Part shown: in pieces, positions 24,087-35,049 of the stretch
Position numbering within the stretch: the first letter of the stretch is position 1
Layout: each line of letters opens with the position of its first letter
From: Siphlonurus alternatus
Taxonomy: Eukaryota; Arthropoda; Insecta; Ephemeroptera; Siphlonuridae
Reading direction: 5' to 3'
Assembly: GCA_949825025.1 (NCBI GenBank)
Contig: OX463788.1
Span: 28,600,340-28,664,339, forward strand
DNA: 64,000 bases
Notes under the pieces: model-generated
Told to the model about the DNA's origin: nothing
The model's database searches: none
Seen by the model: the letters and a program-made list of their open reading frames with translations, nothing else
Position numbers and translations under genes: made by a program

Positions 24087-24379
24087 AATGGAGGCTTCAA
24101 GTGATGCGCTTTCGCTGCGCAAATGTTTGTCGCTAAGGTCCATCTTGCACTTGAAAATGAAGCAAAGTGTTTTTTTTTTTACTTTTTTCGGTTATAAATC
24201 AAGTAAAAAATCTAAATCTTGAATTATCTACTTTATTTTTCAGTTTGGACCAAAGTTCCGTAAAGGAATTATCCCTGAAAAATCTTATTCTTGGTGAAAA
24301 AACGAATTCTCGTTTTTTTTACATAGGTTTGGTATAGCGGGTGGGATCACCGAAAAATCAGCTGACTTGAAGCCTCCAT
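24087..24379. mobile_element. MITE family M5, copy a
   Basis: Bounded by TAATGGAGGCTTCAAGT and its exact inverse ACTTGAAGCCTCCATTA. The right half (CATAGGTTTGGTATAGCG, ATCAGCTGACTTGAAGCC) is shared with 59840-59920. Confidence 0.65.
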
Positions 24380-24799
24380 TATTGTACCCAAAATTGGAAT
24401 TAGTGCTGCAAGTGGGGGGGGGGGGGGGGCTGCCGTGAAGTGAGACCCCCCCCCATGTGTCCAATTTTATTTGAAAATGAAGATTATTGAGCTGGAGCAA
24501 AACTTCTTACGGCACTAATTAGCACTAATTGAGCACAAATTATTGCACCCAAAATTGGAATTAGTGCTGTAAGAGGGGGGCTGCCGTGAAGTGGGCCCCC
24601 CATCATTCAAATTTGATTTGAACATGCATGTGTTTGAAGGGGGGCTGATATGTGTCGTGTCATTCGGCACTATAATTAGCACTAATGATCAGCATGATTA
24701 CTGCACCTAATTTTAGAATTAGTGCTAAAAGTGGGGGGGCCTGCTTCACATACATTATTTCTTTTCGGTTCAATTCACGTGAAACTTTTGCAAAGTGAG

Positions 24800-25060
24800 G
24801 AAACGAATAGGGTAAGAAATAAATCGAAAAAGAAAATAAAACTACAGTTAATAAATCAAAGTTTTATAATATTTTCTTATATAGATAGCAAGAATATTTA
24901 TATTGAATGAATTATAAAAATTGTAAAAAGAATAGACAAGGAATTAAATTAATAAATCGAAAAACACAAATTATATTAAACATAATATATAAAAAGGTTT
25001 TTTTTTTAATACTTTCTTCATTAGCAAAAATATTTAAATTGAATGAAATTAATGGAAGAG
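24800..25060. repeat. Imperfect AT-rich tandem duplication
   Basis: AATAAATCGAAAAA near 24820 and 24950, and ATATTTATATTGAATGAATT near 24893 versus ATATTTAAATTGAATGAAAT near 25030, suggest two diverged units of about 135 bp leading into the palindromic element. Confidence 0.4.
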
Positions 25061-25187
25061 AAATGTATCGAAGGGGAAATGAACCGAAAATAGGTGAGCG
25101 ATGTTGCCAACAGCATTTTTATGGGCTGTGCCTTTTTGTTTGAGGTGCATGGAGCTCCACGACGATTTAAATTTCGATTCCCTATTG

Positions 25188-25490
25188 GAAATTTACAATT
25201 GTATTCAGCCAAATTACAATTGTAATTTGACTGATTACAATTGTAAAACTAAGATTGCAATTGTAAAACTTGGGTTACAATTGTAACATTTGGATTACAA
25301 TTGTAATGTTCATGATTACAATTGTATTATTTGAGATTACAATTGCTTTCAGGTTCTGATACAATTGTATTTGTTAGATTACAATTGTATTTCTTAGATT
25401 ACAATTGTAATTCTTAGATTACAATTGATTTTTGTGCTTACAATTGTAATTTTTACAATTGTAATTAGATTGCAATTGTATTTGGATTAC
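25188..25490. repeat. TTACAATTGTAA palindrome array, left
   Basis: Fifteen CAATTG cores in about 300 bp, most as GATTACAATTGTAA, spaced roughly 15-25 bp apart. Each core is itself self-complementary. Confidence 0.9.
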
Positions 25491-25699
25491 ATAATTACTA
25501 AAAAAAAATGGTGTTTTCATTGTTAATTTATATTACACGTACATTTTGTCAAATTCTTATTACTTCATTCAATTAATATTTTTTTATGCTAAGTACGTAA
25601 CTTGGCTGTAATATCTAATTAAGATACAAAGGTACTATATATATGAAGCTTTAATTGATATTATATATTTAAAATAAATAATTATTTTTGGAAAAAAAA

Positions 25700-26390
25700 C
25701 ATATGGATCGACCATCGACCCCTTATAGGGTCACAAAAAAAAGTCAGATCAAATCGATGCATGTTAACATATAAAGTGTAACAAAAAATATAAAAAAATT
25801 CAATTTTTTTGAATTAATGCTATATTTTAATGCATTAGGGGTCAACCCCTACTAGGCCATTGTGGTTGTATTATGTCATCAAAAGCACTTAACTATATAA
25901 TAGCTGCATGAACCTGTCTCGTAGTATAATATATATATCACTTTTTTTTTTAAATATGAATTTGAAAAAAATCAAGGGTCGACCCCTAAAAGGGTCACAT
26001 TGAAAAAGGTAAAAATATAATTCAGAGATGTATGTTAAATTATATAATATATATTATGAAAAAATGGTTAGAAAAAAAATTAATTTTTCAATCAAAAGTT
26101 AGGGGTCGACCCTTAAAGGGTCATTAAGATTAAAAAAACTCAATGTTGAACCTGTATGTAGTCCTCACATATTTTGTCAATTTTTTTATTAAAATTTGCA
26201 TACTTTTAAAAAAGACCCCCGCTAAACCCCAAGGGTCGACCCTTAAAATTAGTGAATTAGAGCTCTAGGTTATATTTTAAGTTGATTGCTAATTTCAGTT
26301 TTGCAATTTTTTAAGAAAAAAAAAATTCAGGGTCTTTTGACCCTGAAGGGTTGAAGGGTCGCAAATTTAAGGGTCACCATTAGAACCGCC
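25700..26390. repeat. About 125-bp tandem array centred on GGGTCGACCC
   Basis: Near-palindromic cores such as AGGGGTCGACCCTTAAAGGG occur near 25708, 25850, 25977, 26101, 26230 and 26330, with AT-rich spacers. Later units are more degraded. Confidence 0.75.
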
Positions 26391-26504
26391 ATCAAATTTT
26401 ACCCTAGGATCGAAATTTATATGACATTATATTGAAATGCCCCCTCGTCATTTCCCCATAACTTTTATTTATTTTATATACCTCAATATTCTTCATCCTA
26501 TTAA

Positions 26505-26598
26505 GAAAGCAGTAGCAGCGCAATGGTAAGAGTATGATCAACAGTGGTAACCGAAGTACAGCAACGCAGGTTTGGGTTAGTAGTTAGATTGGTGACCA
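26505..26598 (+). mobile_element. 5S-derived SINE head, truncated
   Basis: Reads ACCGAAGTACAGCAACGCAG then GGGTTAGTAGTTAGATTGGT and GACC, aligning in order with the A-to-C box region of 5S rRNA and with the head of the SINE at 19030-19320. No SINE body follows. GCAGCGCAATGGTAAGAG just upstream resembles a tRNA A box. Confidence 0.5.
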
Positions 26599-26614
26599 CT
26601 TTTTGTAAATTTTA

Positions 26615-26770
26615 CAATCGTAATTATTACAATTGTAATAAATGCAACTGTAGTTAAATACAATTGTATTAAGGCCTTTACAATTGTAAAAATTACCATT
26701 GTAAAAGGACCAAAACGCAATGGTATTTTTATGGAGCATACAATTGTGAATTTTACAATTGTAAATTTCC
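26615..26770. repeat. TTACAATTGTAA palindrome array, right
   Basis: Five exact CAATTG cores plus variants (CAATCG, CAACTG, CAATGG), mirroring the left array at the other end of the palindromic element. Confidence 0.85.
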
Positions 26771-27044
26771 AATAGGGTTCATTTTCTTTTTGGCTTAATT
26801 TCCTTTTCGGTTCATTTCCCTTTCGGTTTAAATTCAAATATTTTCGGTTCATTTCCCGGAACCCGTAAAAGACATTATATATTACACTTAAGAATTTTAA
26901 TTTTCAATATATATTTTAGAATTTTATTTTTCTTTTTACTTAATTAATTCCCAATTAATCAATACAAAATCTTAATTTCAATATTGAAGCAGTGAACTTA
27001 TTATGATAGTATGCAATTTTTTTAACATATGCATTTAACCATGC

Positions 27045-27089
<45 letters not shown>

Positions 27090-27230
27090 GATTACGAATA
27101 TTTTTCTATTTTTTCTTTTCGTCTCATATTAGGTATATTACTACTAAAAGGAAAAAAAAAAACATATGGAATTATGCCGAAAGGAATTCATAAATTCAAA
27201 ATTTTTCAATTTTTCAAACAACCATTTACT

Positions 27231-27637
27231 TTAAAAAAGAGATATTTTAATCCTACCGGACTGTTTCCACTCGTCGATTATGTTGTAGTATGTCGAGAAA
27301 CTTGAGCACTAAATTATAATGTTATTGTTTTTATTATTATCACTACACTTCAGGTGCACCTGTTTTCTTCATATGCTTTCGGAAATCTGTTCCCATCCTC
27401 GGATGAATCGAGACTATAATGATTTCAAAAATTATGTTCTCAACATAATTTTCATCCCGATTCATCCGAGGATAGGAACAGATGATTCCCGAAAGCTTAT
27501 GAAGAAAACAGGTGCACCTTTAGTGTAGTGATAATAATAAAAACAGCATTAACATTATAAGGTCAAGTTTCTCGACGAACTACAACATAATCGACGAGTG
27601 GAAACAGTCCGGTAATATTAAAATACCTCTATTTTAT
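27231..27637. mobile_element. Hairpin MITE of about 407 bp
   Basis: Left arm from TTAAAAAAGAGATATTTTAA through CCGGACTGTTTCCACTCGTC, CAGGTGCACCTGTTTTC and CATCCTCGGATGAATCG. The right arm is the inverse, from CGATTCATCCGAGGAT to CCGGTAATATTAAAATACC. The short centre lies near 27415-27450. No coding capacity. Confidence 0.85.
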
Positions 27638-27938
27638 AATGAACCCTCGTCAGAAAACCTTCTTTAATATGATCCATATTTATTTATCCAAGTAAAGTAA
27701 AAATAAAGTACAAGAAAAAGTTTCGAAGTTGCATAATTTTACCAGTTATATGTTCACCACTAGATAACATATTGGTAGTTTGTTAACTTCAGCCAAAAAG
27801 ATACAATAGTTTCATTCCTCCGAATAGCAGGTATTTTGGCCACATTTCAAAAATTATTTTTTAGTTAATTTATGGAATTCGAAAAAAAGAAATAAAAATA
27901 ATAACAATAACCTAAAAGTGAGATATATGTGAAAGATT

Positions 27939-29873
27939 ATGCATAATCATGTTTCATGTAAAATGATCATTCATAAGCAAAACATAGCTAATGCAAAATT
28001 TAAAAAAAATGATCTTGAACTGCAAAAAGCAAATAATAAAGTTAAAGCCACATGGAATATAATCAATAAAGCATGTAATACTAAAAAATTGTTGCACAAA
28101 AAAAATCATGAATTAAGTATTAATGATGAAATAATCACAGATCCTAATCAAATATGCAATATTTTCAATGTTTTTTTTGTTAAAACTGTTGAAGATTTAA
28201 TTTCGGATAAATTCCCACCCTCTTATTATTTTGAAAATAATATTATTCAAAATGATGAAAATGCCCCTATATTAAATTTTCAAATGATAGAGTCGACTTA
28301 TATATTAAATGTAATGAAATCATTGCCTAATAAATATGCGGCGGGACCAGATGAGATCCCTTATACAGTTGTTAAATACTGTGCCCATGTATTAGCTATA
28401 CCTCTAACAAACTTAATTAACCATTCAATATTTGAAGGTATTTTCCCTGATTGTTTAAAAACATCAAAAGTATATGCTACCCACAAAAAAGGCCCATTAA
28501 CAAACATTGATAATTATAGACAAATTTCAAATACTTCAGTTTTTGGTAAAATTCTTGAACATACTTTAGACGACCAACTCACTACTTATCGAGTTGAAAA
28601 TAATTTAATTACCCCCTGTCAGCATGGATTTTTAAAATTCCGATCTACAGATACTGCAATGTTCGATTTATTAAATCATATATATGCAGCGCTAGACCGT
28701 AAACAATATTGTATTGCAATATTTTTTGATTTATCGAAAGCCTTCGATAGTTTGGATAAAAATATTTTATTGCATAAGCTTGATAACATTGGTGTTGGAG
28801 TATCAAGTCGCAACTTGATAGATTCATATTTGACAAACCGTGAACAATATGTTGAAATTAACGCAATAATCAATGAGGAAAATCAAACTTATAAATCAGA
28901 AAAATTGCCCATAAAACTTGGTGTGCCTCAAGGAGGAAAAATTTCAGCTTCCCTTTTTAATACGGGAACAAATGATTTACCTGATTATATAAAAAATGCT
29001 AAATTGGTGGTATATGCTGATGATACAACGGCTGTAGTTACAGCCGATAGTGAAATTGAATTAATTCACAAAGTTAAACTTACTATAAATGAAGTGCACA
29101 TGTGGTGTACAAATAATAAACTTATGCTGAACACAGCAAAAACTGAATATATTCAATTTCACTCTCCCAGGCAAATTCCAACACATAGCTATTTACTACA
29201 ATTATCCGGAGAAATTATTAAAAGAGCCGAGTCGGTCAAATTTCTTGGATTGTACATCAATGAATGCTTGGATTGGACTACACATGTTAATATTTTATGT
29301 AAAAAGCTAAATTCAGCTAATTTTATGTTGTATTCAATTAGAAATTATGTTTCTCATGAAACATTGCTAACTATATATTATGCACATTTTTATTCACATT
29401 TAGCATATGGTATAATTAATTGGGGATGCAGATCTGAGCTATTAACTCGTTGTTTTATTTTACAAAAGAGAGCTCTTAGAACAATATTAAGGCTCCCAAA
29501 GGGACAGTCTTGTATTTCACACTTTAAAGCCAATAATATGTTAACTGTCCCTTGCATTTATATCTTAAATTGTGCCTCTTTTAAAAAAAATAATCCAAGT
29601 TTTTATGTTCAAAATGATTGTTTCCACAATTATAATACTAGACATAAATCGAATGTTGCTACTGAAAAACATAATTCCGAATTCTTCAAAAACTGTTCTC
29701 TGTACCGAACAGTTAAATTTTTCGAATTTTTACCTAATTGTCTTAAAGAAATAGAAATAAGTAATAAACTATTTCGAACTAAACTGAAAAAGGTATTGAT
29801 ATCCAAAGAGTTTTATTCCATTAACCCATTACAGCCCAGCCTTTTTTCTACTAAAATTTGGCCATTAAATTGA
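27939..29873 (+). CDS. Non-LTR retrotransposon reverse transcriptase ORF (644 codons)
   Basis: A second LINE RT, clearly different in sequence from the one at 11787-13808. In order: linker (KVKATWNIINKACNTKK), AAGPDEIPYTVVKYC near 127, YRQISNTSVFGKILEH, FFDLSKAFDSLD at 262-273, GVPQGGK at 328-334, and catalytic YADD at 359-362. LMLNTAKTEY, FLGLYINECLDWTTHV and a C-terminal KKVLISKEFYS follow. No endonuclease domain is present upstream, so it is 5'-truncated; an in-frame TGA lies three codons before the ATG. The last 17 residues or so (from NPLQPS) come from an inserted TIR element at 29822-30744, not from the LINE. Confidence 0.9.
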   Translation: MHNHVSCKMIIHKQNIANAKFKKNDLELQKANNKVKATWNIINKACNTKKLLHKKNHELSINDEIITDPNQICNIFNVFFVKTVEDLISDKFPPSYYFENNIIQNDENAPILNFQMIESTYILNVMKSLPNKYAAGPDEIPYTVVKYCAHVLAIPLTNLINHSIFEGIFPDCLKTSKVYATHKKGPLTNIDNYRQISNTSVFGKILEHTLDDQLTTYRVENNLITPCQHGFLKFRSTDTAMFDLLNHIYAALDRKQYCIAIFFDLSKAFDSLDKNILLHKLDNIGVGVSSRNLIDSYLTNREQYVEINAIINEENQTYKSEKLPIKLGVPQGGKISASLFNTGTNDLPDYIKNAKLVVYADDTTAVVTADSEIELIHKVKLTINEVHMWCTNNKLMLNTAKTEYIQFHSPRQIPTHSYLLQLSGEIIKRAESVKFLGLYINECLDWTTHVNILCKKLNSANFMLYSIRNYVSHETLLTIYYAHFYSHLAYGIINWGCRSELLTRCFILQKRALRTILRLPKGQSCISHFKANNMLTVPCIYILNCASFKKNNPSFYVQNDCFHNYNTRHKSNVATEKHNSEFFKNCSLYRTVKFFEFLPNCLKEIEISNKLFRTKLKKVLISKEFYSINPLQPSLFSTKIWPLN

Positions 29874-30744
29874 CTAACTTTGAAAAAATATTGTGGGCCT
29901 CTTTTTTGACCTAGAGCTTTCAAACTTGAACAGGGCATAGGACCAACCTTGTTCTTTAGGAATATTGTACCTGAAATGTCTCACACCCTTTTTCAGGGTC
30001 AGGAAGGGCTCCAGGGTGCAACGGTTTTCGGAGCAAAAAATGTCTAGAATTTTTTCAAAATTTTGGATATGGTTACTTCAATACACTTCAAAACCAAATA
30101 TGACTTTGAAAAGGTTGTGACCTTCCTCCTTGACCCTGAGTTGACCCTGAAATACTTTTAATGTGCTTTTAGAGCATTTATAACTTGAAAAATGAATTCA
30201 GAAGGGTCAAATTAGTATAGAAAGATGTATTACTCAATTTTCTATGATAGTACCAAGGTCAGGGTCTTCTTGACCCTGAAAAAGGGTCAAGTCCAAAATA
30301 ACACCACAGAGACATACTAAGTACCAAATCCTACTAAGTTGGACATTGCGAGTTCGAATTTGACATTTAAAATGCTCTATATTTTAAATTTAAAATGTTC
30401 AGGTTACATTCAGGGTCAAAGGTTGCTGGATACGACCTTTCAGTATCACCATTTTAAATTTCATATTTTTAATGGTCTAAATTATTTTTTTCAGATTTTT
30501 ATGTGATTGGCTTATACCTGTTCCCTCAGGGTACCCTGAGGACCCTGATATGCCCTCAGGATACATGCCTCATATATTTAGATGACCTGTATGTTTAACC
30601 AAGTACCCTGAAAATTTATTTGACAAATTTCGTTTATCATACCTTGAAAGGTCTAATGTCAGTACCCTGAGGAACTCCCATACCTCCAATTAGGGGTCGG
30701 CCCAAAATGTACCCATATGGGTACGCTGGGCTATAATGGGTTTC
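29822..30744. mobile_element. 923-bp TIR element inserted at the LINE 3' end
   Basis: Left end AACCCATTACAGCCCAGC and right end GCTGGGCTATAATGGGTT are inverted copies with one mismatch. The interior is rich in GGGTCA/TGACCC and CCCTGAGG motifs and includes AATTAGGGGTCGGCCC, like the units of the array at 25700-26390. Downstream of the right end a frame (RLSRVINYLREFCWNK then TAA, about 30745-30794) plausibly resumes the interrupted LINE ORF. No transposase. Confidence 0.7.
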
Positions 30745-31140
30745 AAGGCTTTCGAGAGTAATAAATTATCTGAGAGAATTCTGTTGGAATAAATAAACAA
30801 CAATCAGAAACTTAATCAATTCAAGTCTTGAATCATGATAAAATAAAAATTGTTGATAATAATTCGCAAAAAATAATGGATAGTGTTTTTAGCTGAAATT
30901 GAATTTGTTCTTCCCCCTAATTTTCTTTTTGTTATGTTAAAGATAAATAATTGTATTTGCTCATTATGTATGTTATGATATTGTGTGTGTTGTTTTGTAT
31001 TTATATTAAAACTTGACGTGAACATATGTTTGTCCTGCACAACCTGTAAAAGTTCAAAATGAATAAAAAAAAATAATAATAATATGAAACATATTATGGC
31101 AATATATATAAGCATCAAAATCGGTTGACCACCTCCATTT
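30745..31140 (+). mobile_element. 3' remainder of the second LINE
   Basis: Follows the inserted element; contains the likely displaced ORF end and an AT-rich 3' region. The exact 3' boundary is not visible. Confidence 0.4.
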
Positions 31141-31348
31141 TCTTACTGTCGTCGATTGGCTTAATTGGTTTTTACCTATACGTTGTTATTTTATAAAATT
31201 AACAAAATTAGCTCTTAATTATATTACGAAATTTACGAAATTGCATTCATGAGCTTTATAACTTTATTATTTTTTTACAAAATAAAATTAAGTGTAATAT
31301 TTTGACACTACGTATGCTGTTAAATTAGAAGCTTTATACATACATATA

Positions 31349-31349
31349 C

Positions 31350-31414
<65 letters not shown>
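31349..31414. repeat. (TA)n microsatellite
   Basis: Preceded by a few CATATA repeats. Confidence 0.9.
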
Positions 31415-31420
<6 letters not shown>

Positions 31421-31732
31421 TGATTATTATATTTTGAATTGAATTTTTGAAATTCCCATTATGAACCAATTTTAATACTCAAAATGTGCATAAAATTTGG
31501 GGCAAAAAGAAACAAAATATTTTTCTAATTTAATGATAACTATATATTATTGTAGTGTAGAAAATTACATTTTTATTGTTCTTTTTTAATAAAATATATT
31601 TTATTATATATTATTTTACATGTATAATATAATATAATATTTATTGATAATCATACATTATTGAAAGAGAGAATTGTTACAAATATCTTGGAACTATATT
31701 GATTCACATCTTAAATGGGATAAACATGTAGA

Positions 31733-32299
31733 CAGTGGCGTAGCCAAGGTTTAACCCCCCCCCCCCCATGAAGATCGAGTAATATAAGAATAAAAAAGGA
31801 AAAATATAGAAATTTGAAAAAAAAAAGTTAAATAAAAAATTGAAATTTAGGGGATATCAAGTAGTCTTTTCTTTAAAATAAACAATTTAGAAGTTAGTTT
31901 CTAATTTTATCAGGAAAAAGTGCGTCTCATAAATAAATGTTTTATTTCCCTTACAAACTGCATGCATATAACTACTATTGTATAAATTAAAACGCTCTCA
32001 CGTGTGCTGCACTTTCATTTAATTGGTTGCTCCACGCGGTGCAGATAAAATTTAACAAAAATAAGAGATGCAATTCTTTTTTTTTTTTTCATTTGTGTGT
32101 GGTTCCCCAGGCTTTGGACATCGCTTTGGTCCATTGAGAAAAAGTAGAGGTGTCTGTCCTGACTGAGGTTTTCCACGGTTCCCTCAGTCTCACCTCAGCG
32201 AATGCTGGGACGCGTAACAGGCCGTGGCATCCGTTCCCTACCTTATCCCTACCCATTACCCCGCCGCGAGCTGTAAGCTCTTAGGGGTGTATCCTTGTA

Positions 32300-32374
<75 letters not shown>

Positions 32375-32814
32375 TAATGATGTGAACTTGGATTATTAAA
32401 TAAATTTTAAAAATCAAATTCAATAAATTAAATGACACGTCATACACTGATTCTATAAAAATAATATAAAAGTCGTTACATATAATATGAATTAATACTT
32501 GATTTAATTAAAATGATTTACTCAAATACTCAAAGCTTTATTTATTACGCGCGTATTGAAAAGAAATTGAAAAATGGGGTGAAAAAGAAAATAAAATGGT
32601 AAAAAAAATTGCATCAGGCCATATATATATTTTTTTCTCAAATATAGTAGAATTTTTTCATGATTTTACCCTAAAAAAGGGGCGTGTCCTTAAAATAAAT
32701 CACGCCTGCGGCGGGCTGTAGTGGGGCTACGCCCCCCAAACCCCCCAGTGGGCTGTTCTCCATCTTTATCCTGAAGAACCCCCCCCCCTTGGGCAAATCC
32801 TGGCTACGCCACTG
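31733..32814. mobile_element. Non-autonomous hAT element with 8-bp target duplication
   Basis: Left end CAGTGGCGTAGCCAAGG; right end CCTGGCTACGCCACTG. The 8-bp CATGTAGA lies at 31725-31732 and again at 32815-32822. Since the broken RT frame (KHVD) rejoins across it, insertion is well supported. The interior holds C/G runs, a SINE (32093-32308) and a long (TA)n, but no transposase. The segment 32562-32720 recurs inverted just outside at 32885-33045. Confidence 0.9.
32093..32308 (+). mobile_element. 5S-derived SINE, copy 3 (head missing)
   Basis: Starts in the body (GTGTGTGGTTCCCCAGGCTT) and continues to TAGGGGTGTATCCTTGT plus A run. It is close to copy 2 and is nested inside the hAT element. 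Confidence 0.8.
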
Positions 32815-33296
32815 CATGTAGATGCTGTTATTCTGAAAAAAAAGACAAAAAAAAACTAGTTCTTGGGGTACTGTCTGTATATGCCGCAGGCGTGACTTTT
32901 TTTAAGGACACGCCCCTTTTTTAGGGTAAAATCATGAAAAAATACTATACTATATTTGAGAATAAAATATATATATGGCTTGATGCAATTTTTTTTACCA
33001 TTTTATATTCTTTTTCACCCCATTTTTCAAATTCTTTTCAATAAGAAAATATTAACTATAACTATAATGAAAAAATCTATCTACTTTTCTATTAATTTCA
33101 CATATTAATTATATATTATGCTTTCTCTGGGGTTATAGTTCTACAAAAAATGTTTTAGATTCTTTACGGATTCTCCAAAATAGAGAGCAGTTAAATTTAT
33201 TTTTAATATGCCAATTAGTCGACTAACTAGATGAACTGTGAATGCGTGTAAATACTTATACTAAGATATAATATACCCTGAAAATAAATTAACAAT

Positions 33297-33618
33297 GGAG
33301 TATATTGACCTCTAATTTTTTTATTGCAGAAATGGTAGAGCGTGCAATGTTATGCTTCCCTGATTTTTTTTTAGATTTTTTTGAGTCCAGGAACTATTTT
33401 TAAAAAATTATTGAAAGTCCTTTTTGTGACGTCACGCGGCGGCAATTAAGTCCTATCTTTTTGTTAAGGAGCGGCGTCTCGTGACGTCACAAAAAGAACT
33501 TTCAATAATTTTTTAAAAATAGTTCCCGGGCTCTAAAAAATCTGAAAAAAATCAGGGTAGCATAACTTTGCACGCTCAATCCATTTCTGCAATAAAAAAA
33601 TTTGAGGTCAATACTCTA
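33297..33618. mobile_element. Foldback MITE family M3, copy b
   Basis: Ends GGAGTATATTGACCTC and GAGGTCAATACTC. Arms carry TTTTTTATTGCAGAAATGG, AACTATTTTTAAAAAATTAT and GTGACGTCAC facing their inverses. The centre is GC-richer (GCGGCGGCAATTAAGTCC). Confidence 0.85.
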
Positions 33619-34009
33619 TTATTTCAAAGAGGTTGTAATATCATATATGGCATGTATTATAAAATATTGAACACAAATTAATAAAATCTAGTATTACTCT
33701 CAATTTGAATGATCATGATCTGCATGATCATTATTTTAGTACATCATTCTTTATTTACAAGGAATATATGCGAGGAATGTTCATTTACAGCAAACTAATT
33801 GTATAGAACTAGTGGTCAAGAGGCATTTTCTACAATAGAGGTGCAAAATTTTATAATTCTATTCCTGCTATTGAAACTATAAAAGCTAGTGCGAGAAGGA
33901 ATTTAAATTATATGTAATGAATTTATTGTATTCCTATATATTATACAATACTGATTTGAATTATACAGATAAATTTAAAATATAATTAACAGCATAAATT
34001 GATTTCTTA

Positions 34010-34063
34010 TTAATTAATTAATTAATTAATTAATTAATTAATTAATTAATTAATTAATAAGGA
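34010..34063. repeat. (TTAA)n microsatellite
   Basis: About thirteen TTAA units; note that TTAA is also the piggyBac target. Confidence 0.95.
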
Positions 34064-35049
34064 TGTATAATATCTCCATGTTATTAATATGTGACTAAAT
34101 ATTAAATGTGTTCTATAATCTATTGTAATTTTATAACGTGCATCTGACTACCATAATATATATTGTATATTTAATACTAAGCAAATTAATTAATGAATTG
34201 TTATTTTCATTTTTTTTTTTTTTTTCAATATGTGAAAACCTAAAAAAGTCCATTTTCACAATGAGGAATTTGCATGCGTGAATCTGATTGGCTTAATCGA
34301 AAGAGGGGGCTGAGAAATACATGTGTGAATTTATGCGAATTTTTTGAGCACTGCAAATATATGCTCAAATGCATATTTAAAAGATGCACTTTACCTGGAG
34401 GCGATGGCGCATCGCCAGTGACGTCATCGCTATGTCAGGTTCGGTTCACTATAGATATGCATACCTGTACGCACCTGCATAACAGGTAGCCAATCAAAAA
34501 CAATCTAGCCAAAATTCAAAATTTCAAATGCCTATATATATAGCCTACGAGTTTTAAAACTTAAAAAATGCACATTATTCCATATACGCGTACTGTAAAA
34601 ACACACTGGGAGATAAGTAATATTAAAAACATACCTTTCATCATATTTAAATAAAAGAAATTGTTTCGCAAATATATAGTTTCATTTAATTGAAGAGAAG
34701 ATGCAATCGATGCAATATCAAGTCCTGCCACCAACTTTTCTGTTTAAATTATTGGCGCGTCATGCAGCAATCAGCCAATAAAAATGTGTAAATTTATCAT
34801 ACTGGACTCCTTCCGTATCTGCTGATTATCTATTGAATTATTTCATTAAACCTAAAACTGAGCCTCTTTTCTTATCTACGAAGATAGTAGGATGCCGTAG
34901 GATTCAATATTTAACTTTATTAAGACCCTTGAATCATAATTTATCAATATGTCTTTTCAACCCCCTACTGTTTGCTGCTGCTGAAACCAGAAACGGAAGG
35001 ATTGAAAAATAAATATACAGTTTTAATTTCAACTTATATATCCAATACG

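Larger units (their letters stand above)
23395..24745 (+). repeat. Tandem array of about 150-bp G-rich units, interrupted by two MITEs
   Basis: Units carry GAGCTGGAGCAAAACTT, ATTGCACCCAAAATTGGAAT, TAGTGCTGCAAGT, a G run, and CTGCCGTGAAG with its following C run. Partial or whole units are seen near 23470, 23620, 24370, 24490 and 24640. Each unit's G run and C run face each other across GCTGCCGTGAAG and could pair. The array is split by the MITEs at 23670-24057 and 24087-24379. Confidence 0.7.
25066..26860. mobile_element. Palindromic repeat-array element (P3)
   Basis: Outer inverted pair: GGGGAAATGAACCGAAAAT (left, 25073) and ATTTTCGGTTCATTTCCC (right, about 26838). Inner inverted pair: CCCTATTGGAAATTTACAAT (left, about 25181) and its inverse ending at about 26776. 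Between them are a left CAATTG array, a central array built on GGGTCGACCC, and a right CAATTG array. No ORF with protein character. Superfamily unknown. Confidence 0.6.
31668..33925 (+). pseudogene. Decayed LINE reverse transcriptase, interrupted by nested elements
   Basis: Dispersed RT-like pieces lie in the right order. YKYLGT..DSHLKWDKHVD (frameshifted) ends at 31732; HVDAVILKKK resumes at 32815. LWGYSSTKNVLDSLRILQNR lies at about 33130-33190, and FYNRGAKFYNSIPA at about 33825-33870. The gaps are the hAT element at 31733-32814 and the MITE at 33297-33618, plus an inverted fragment near 32885-33045. Confidence 0.65.
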
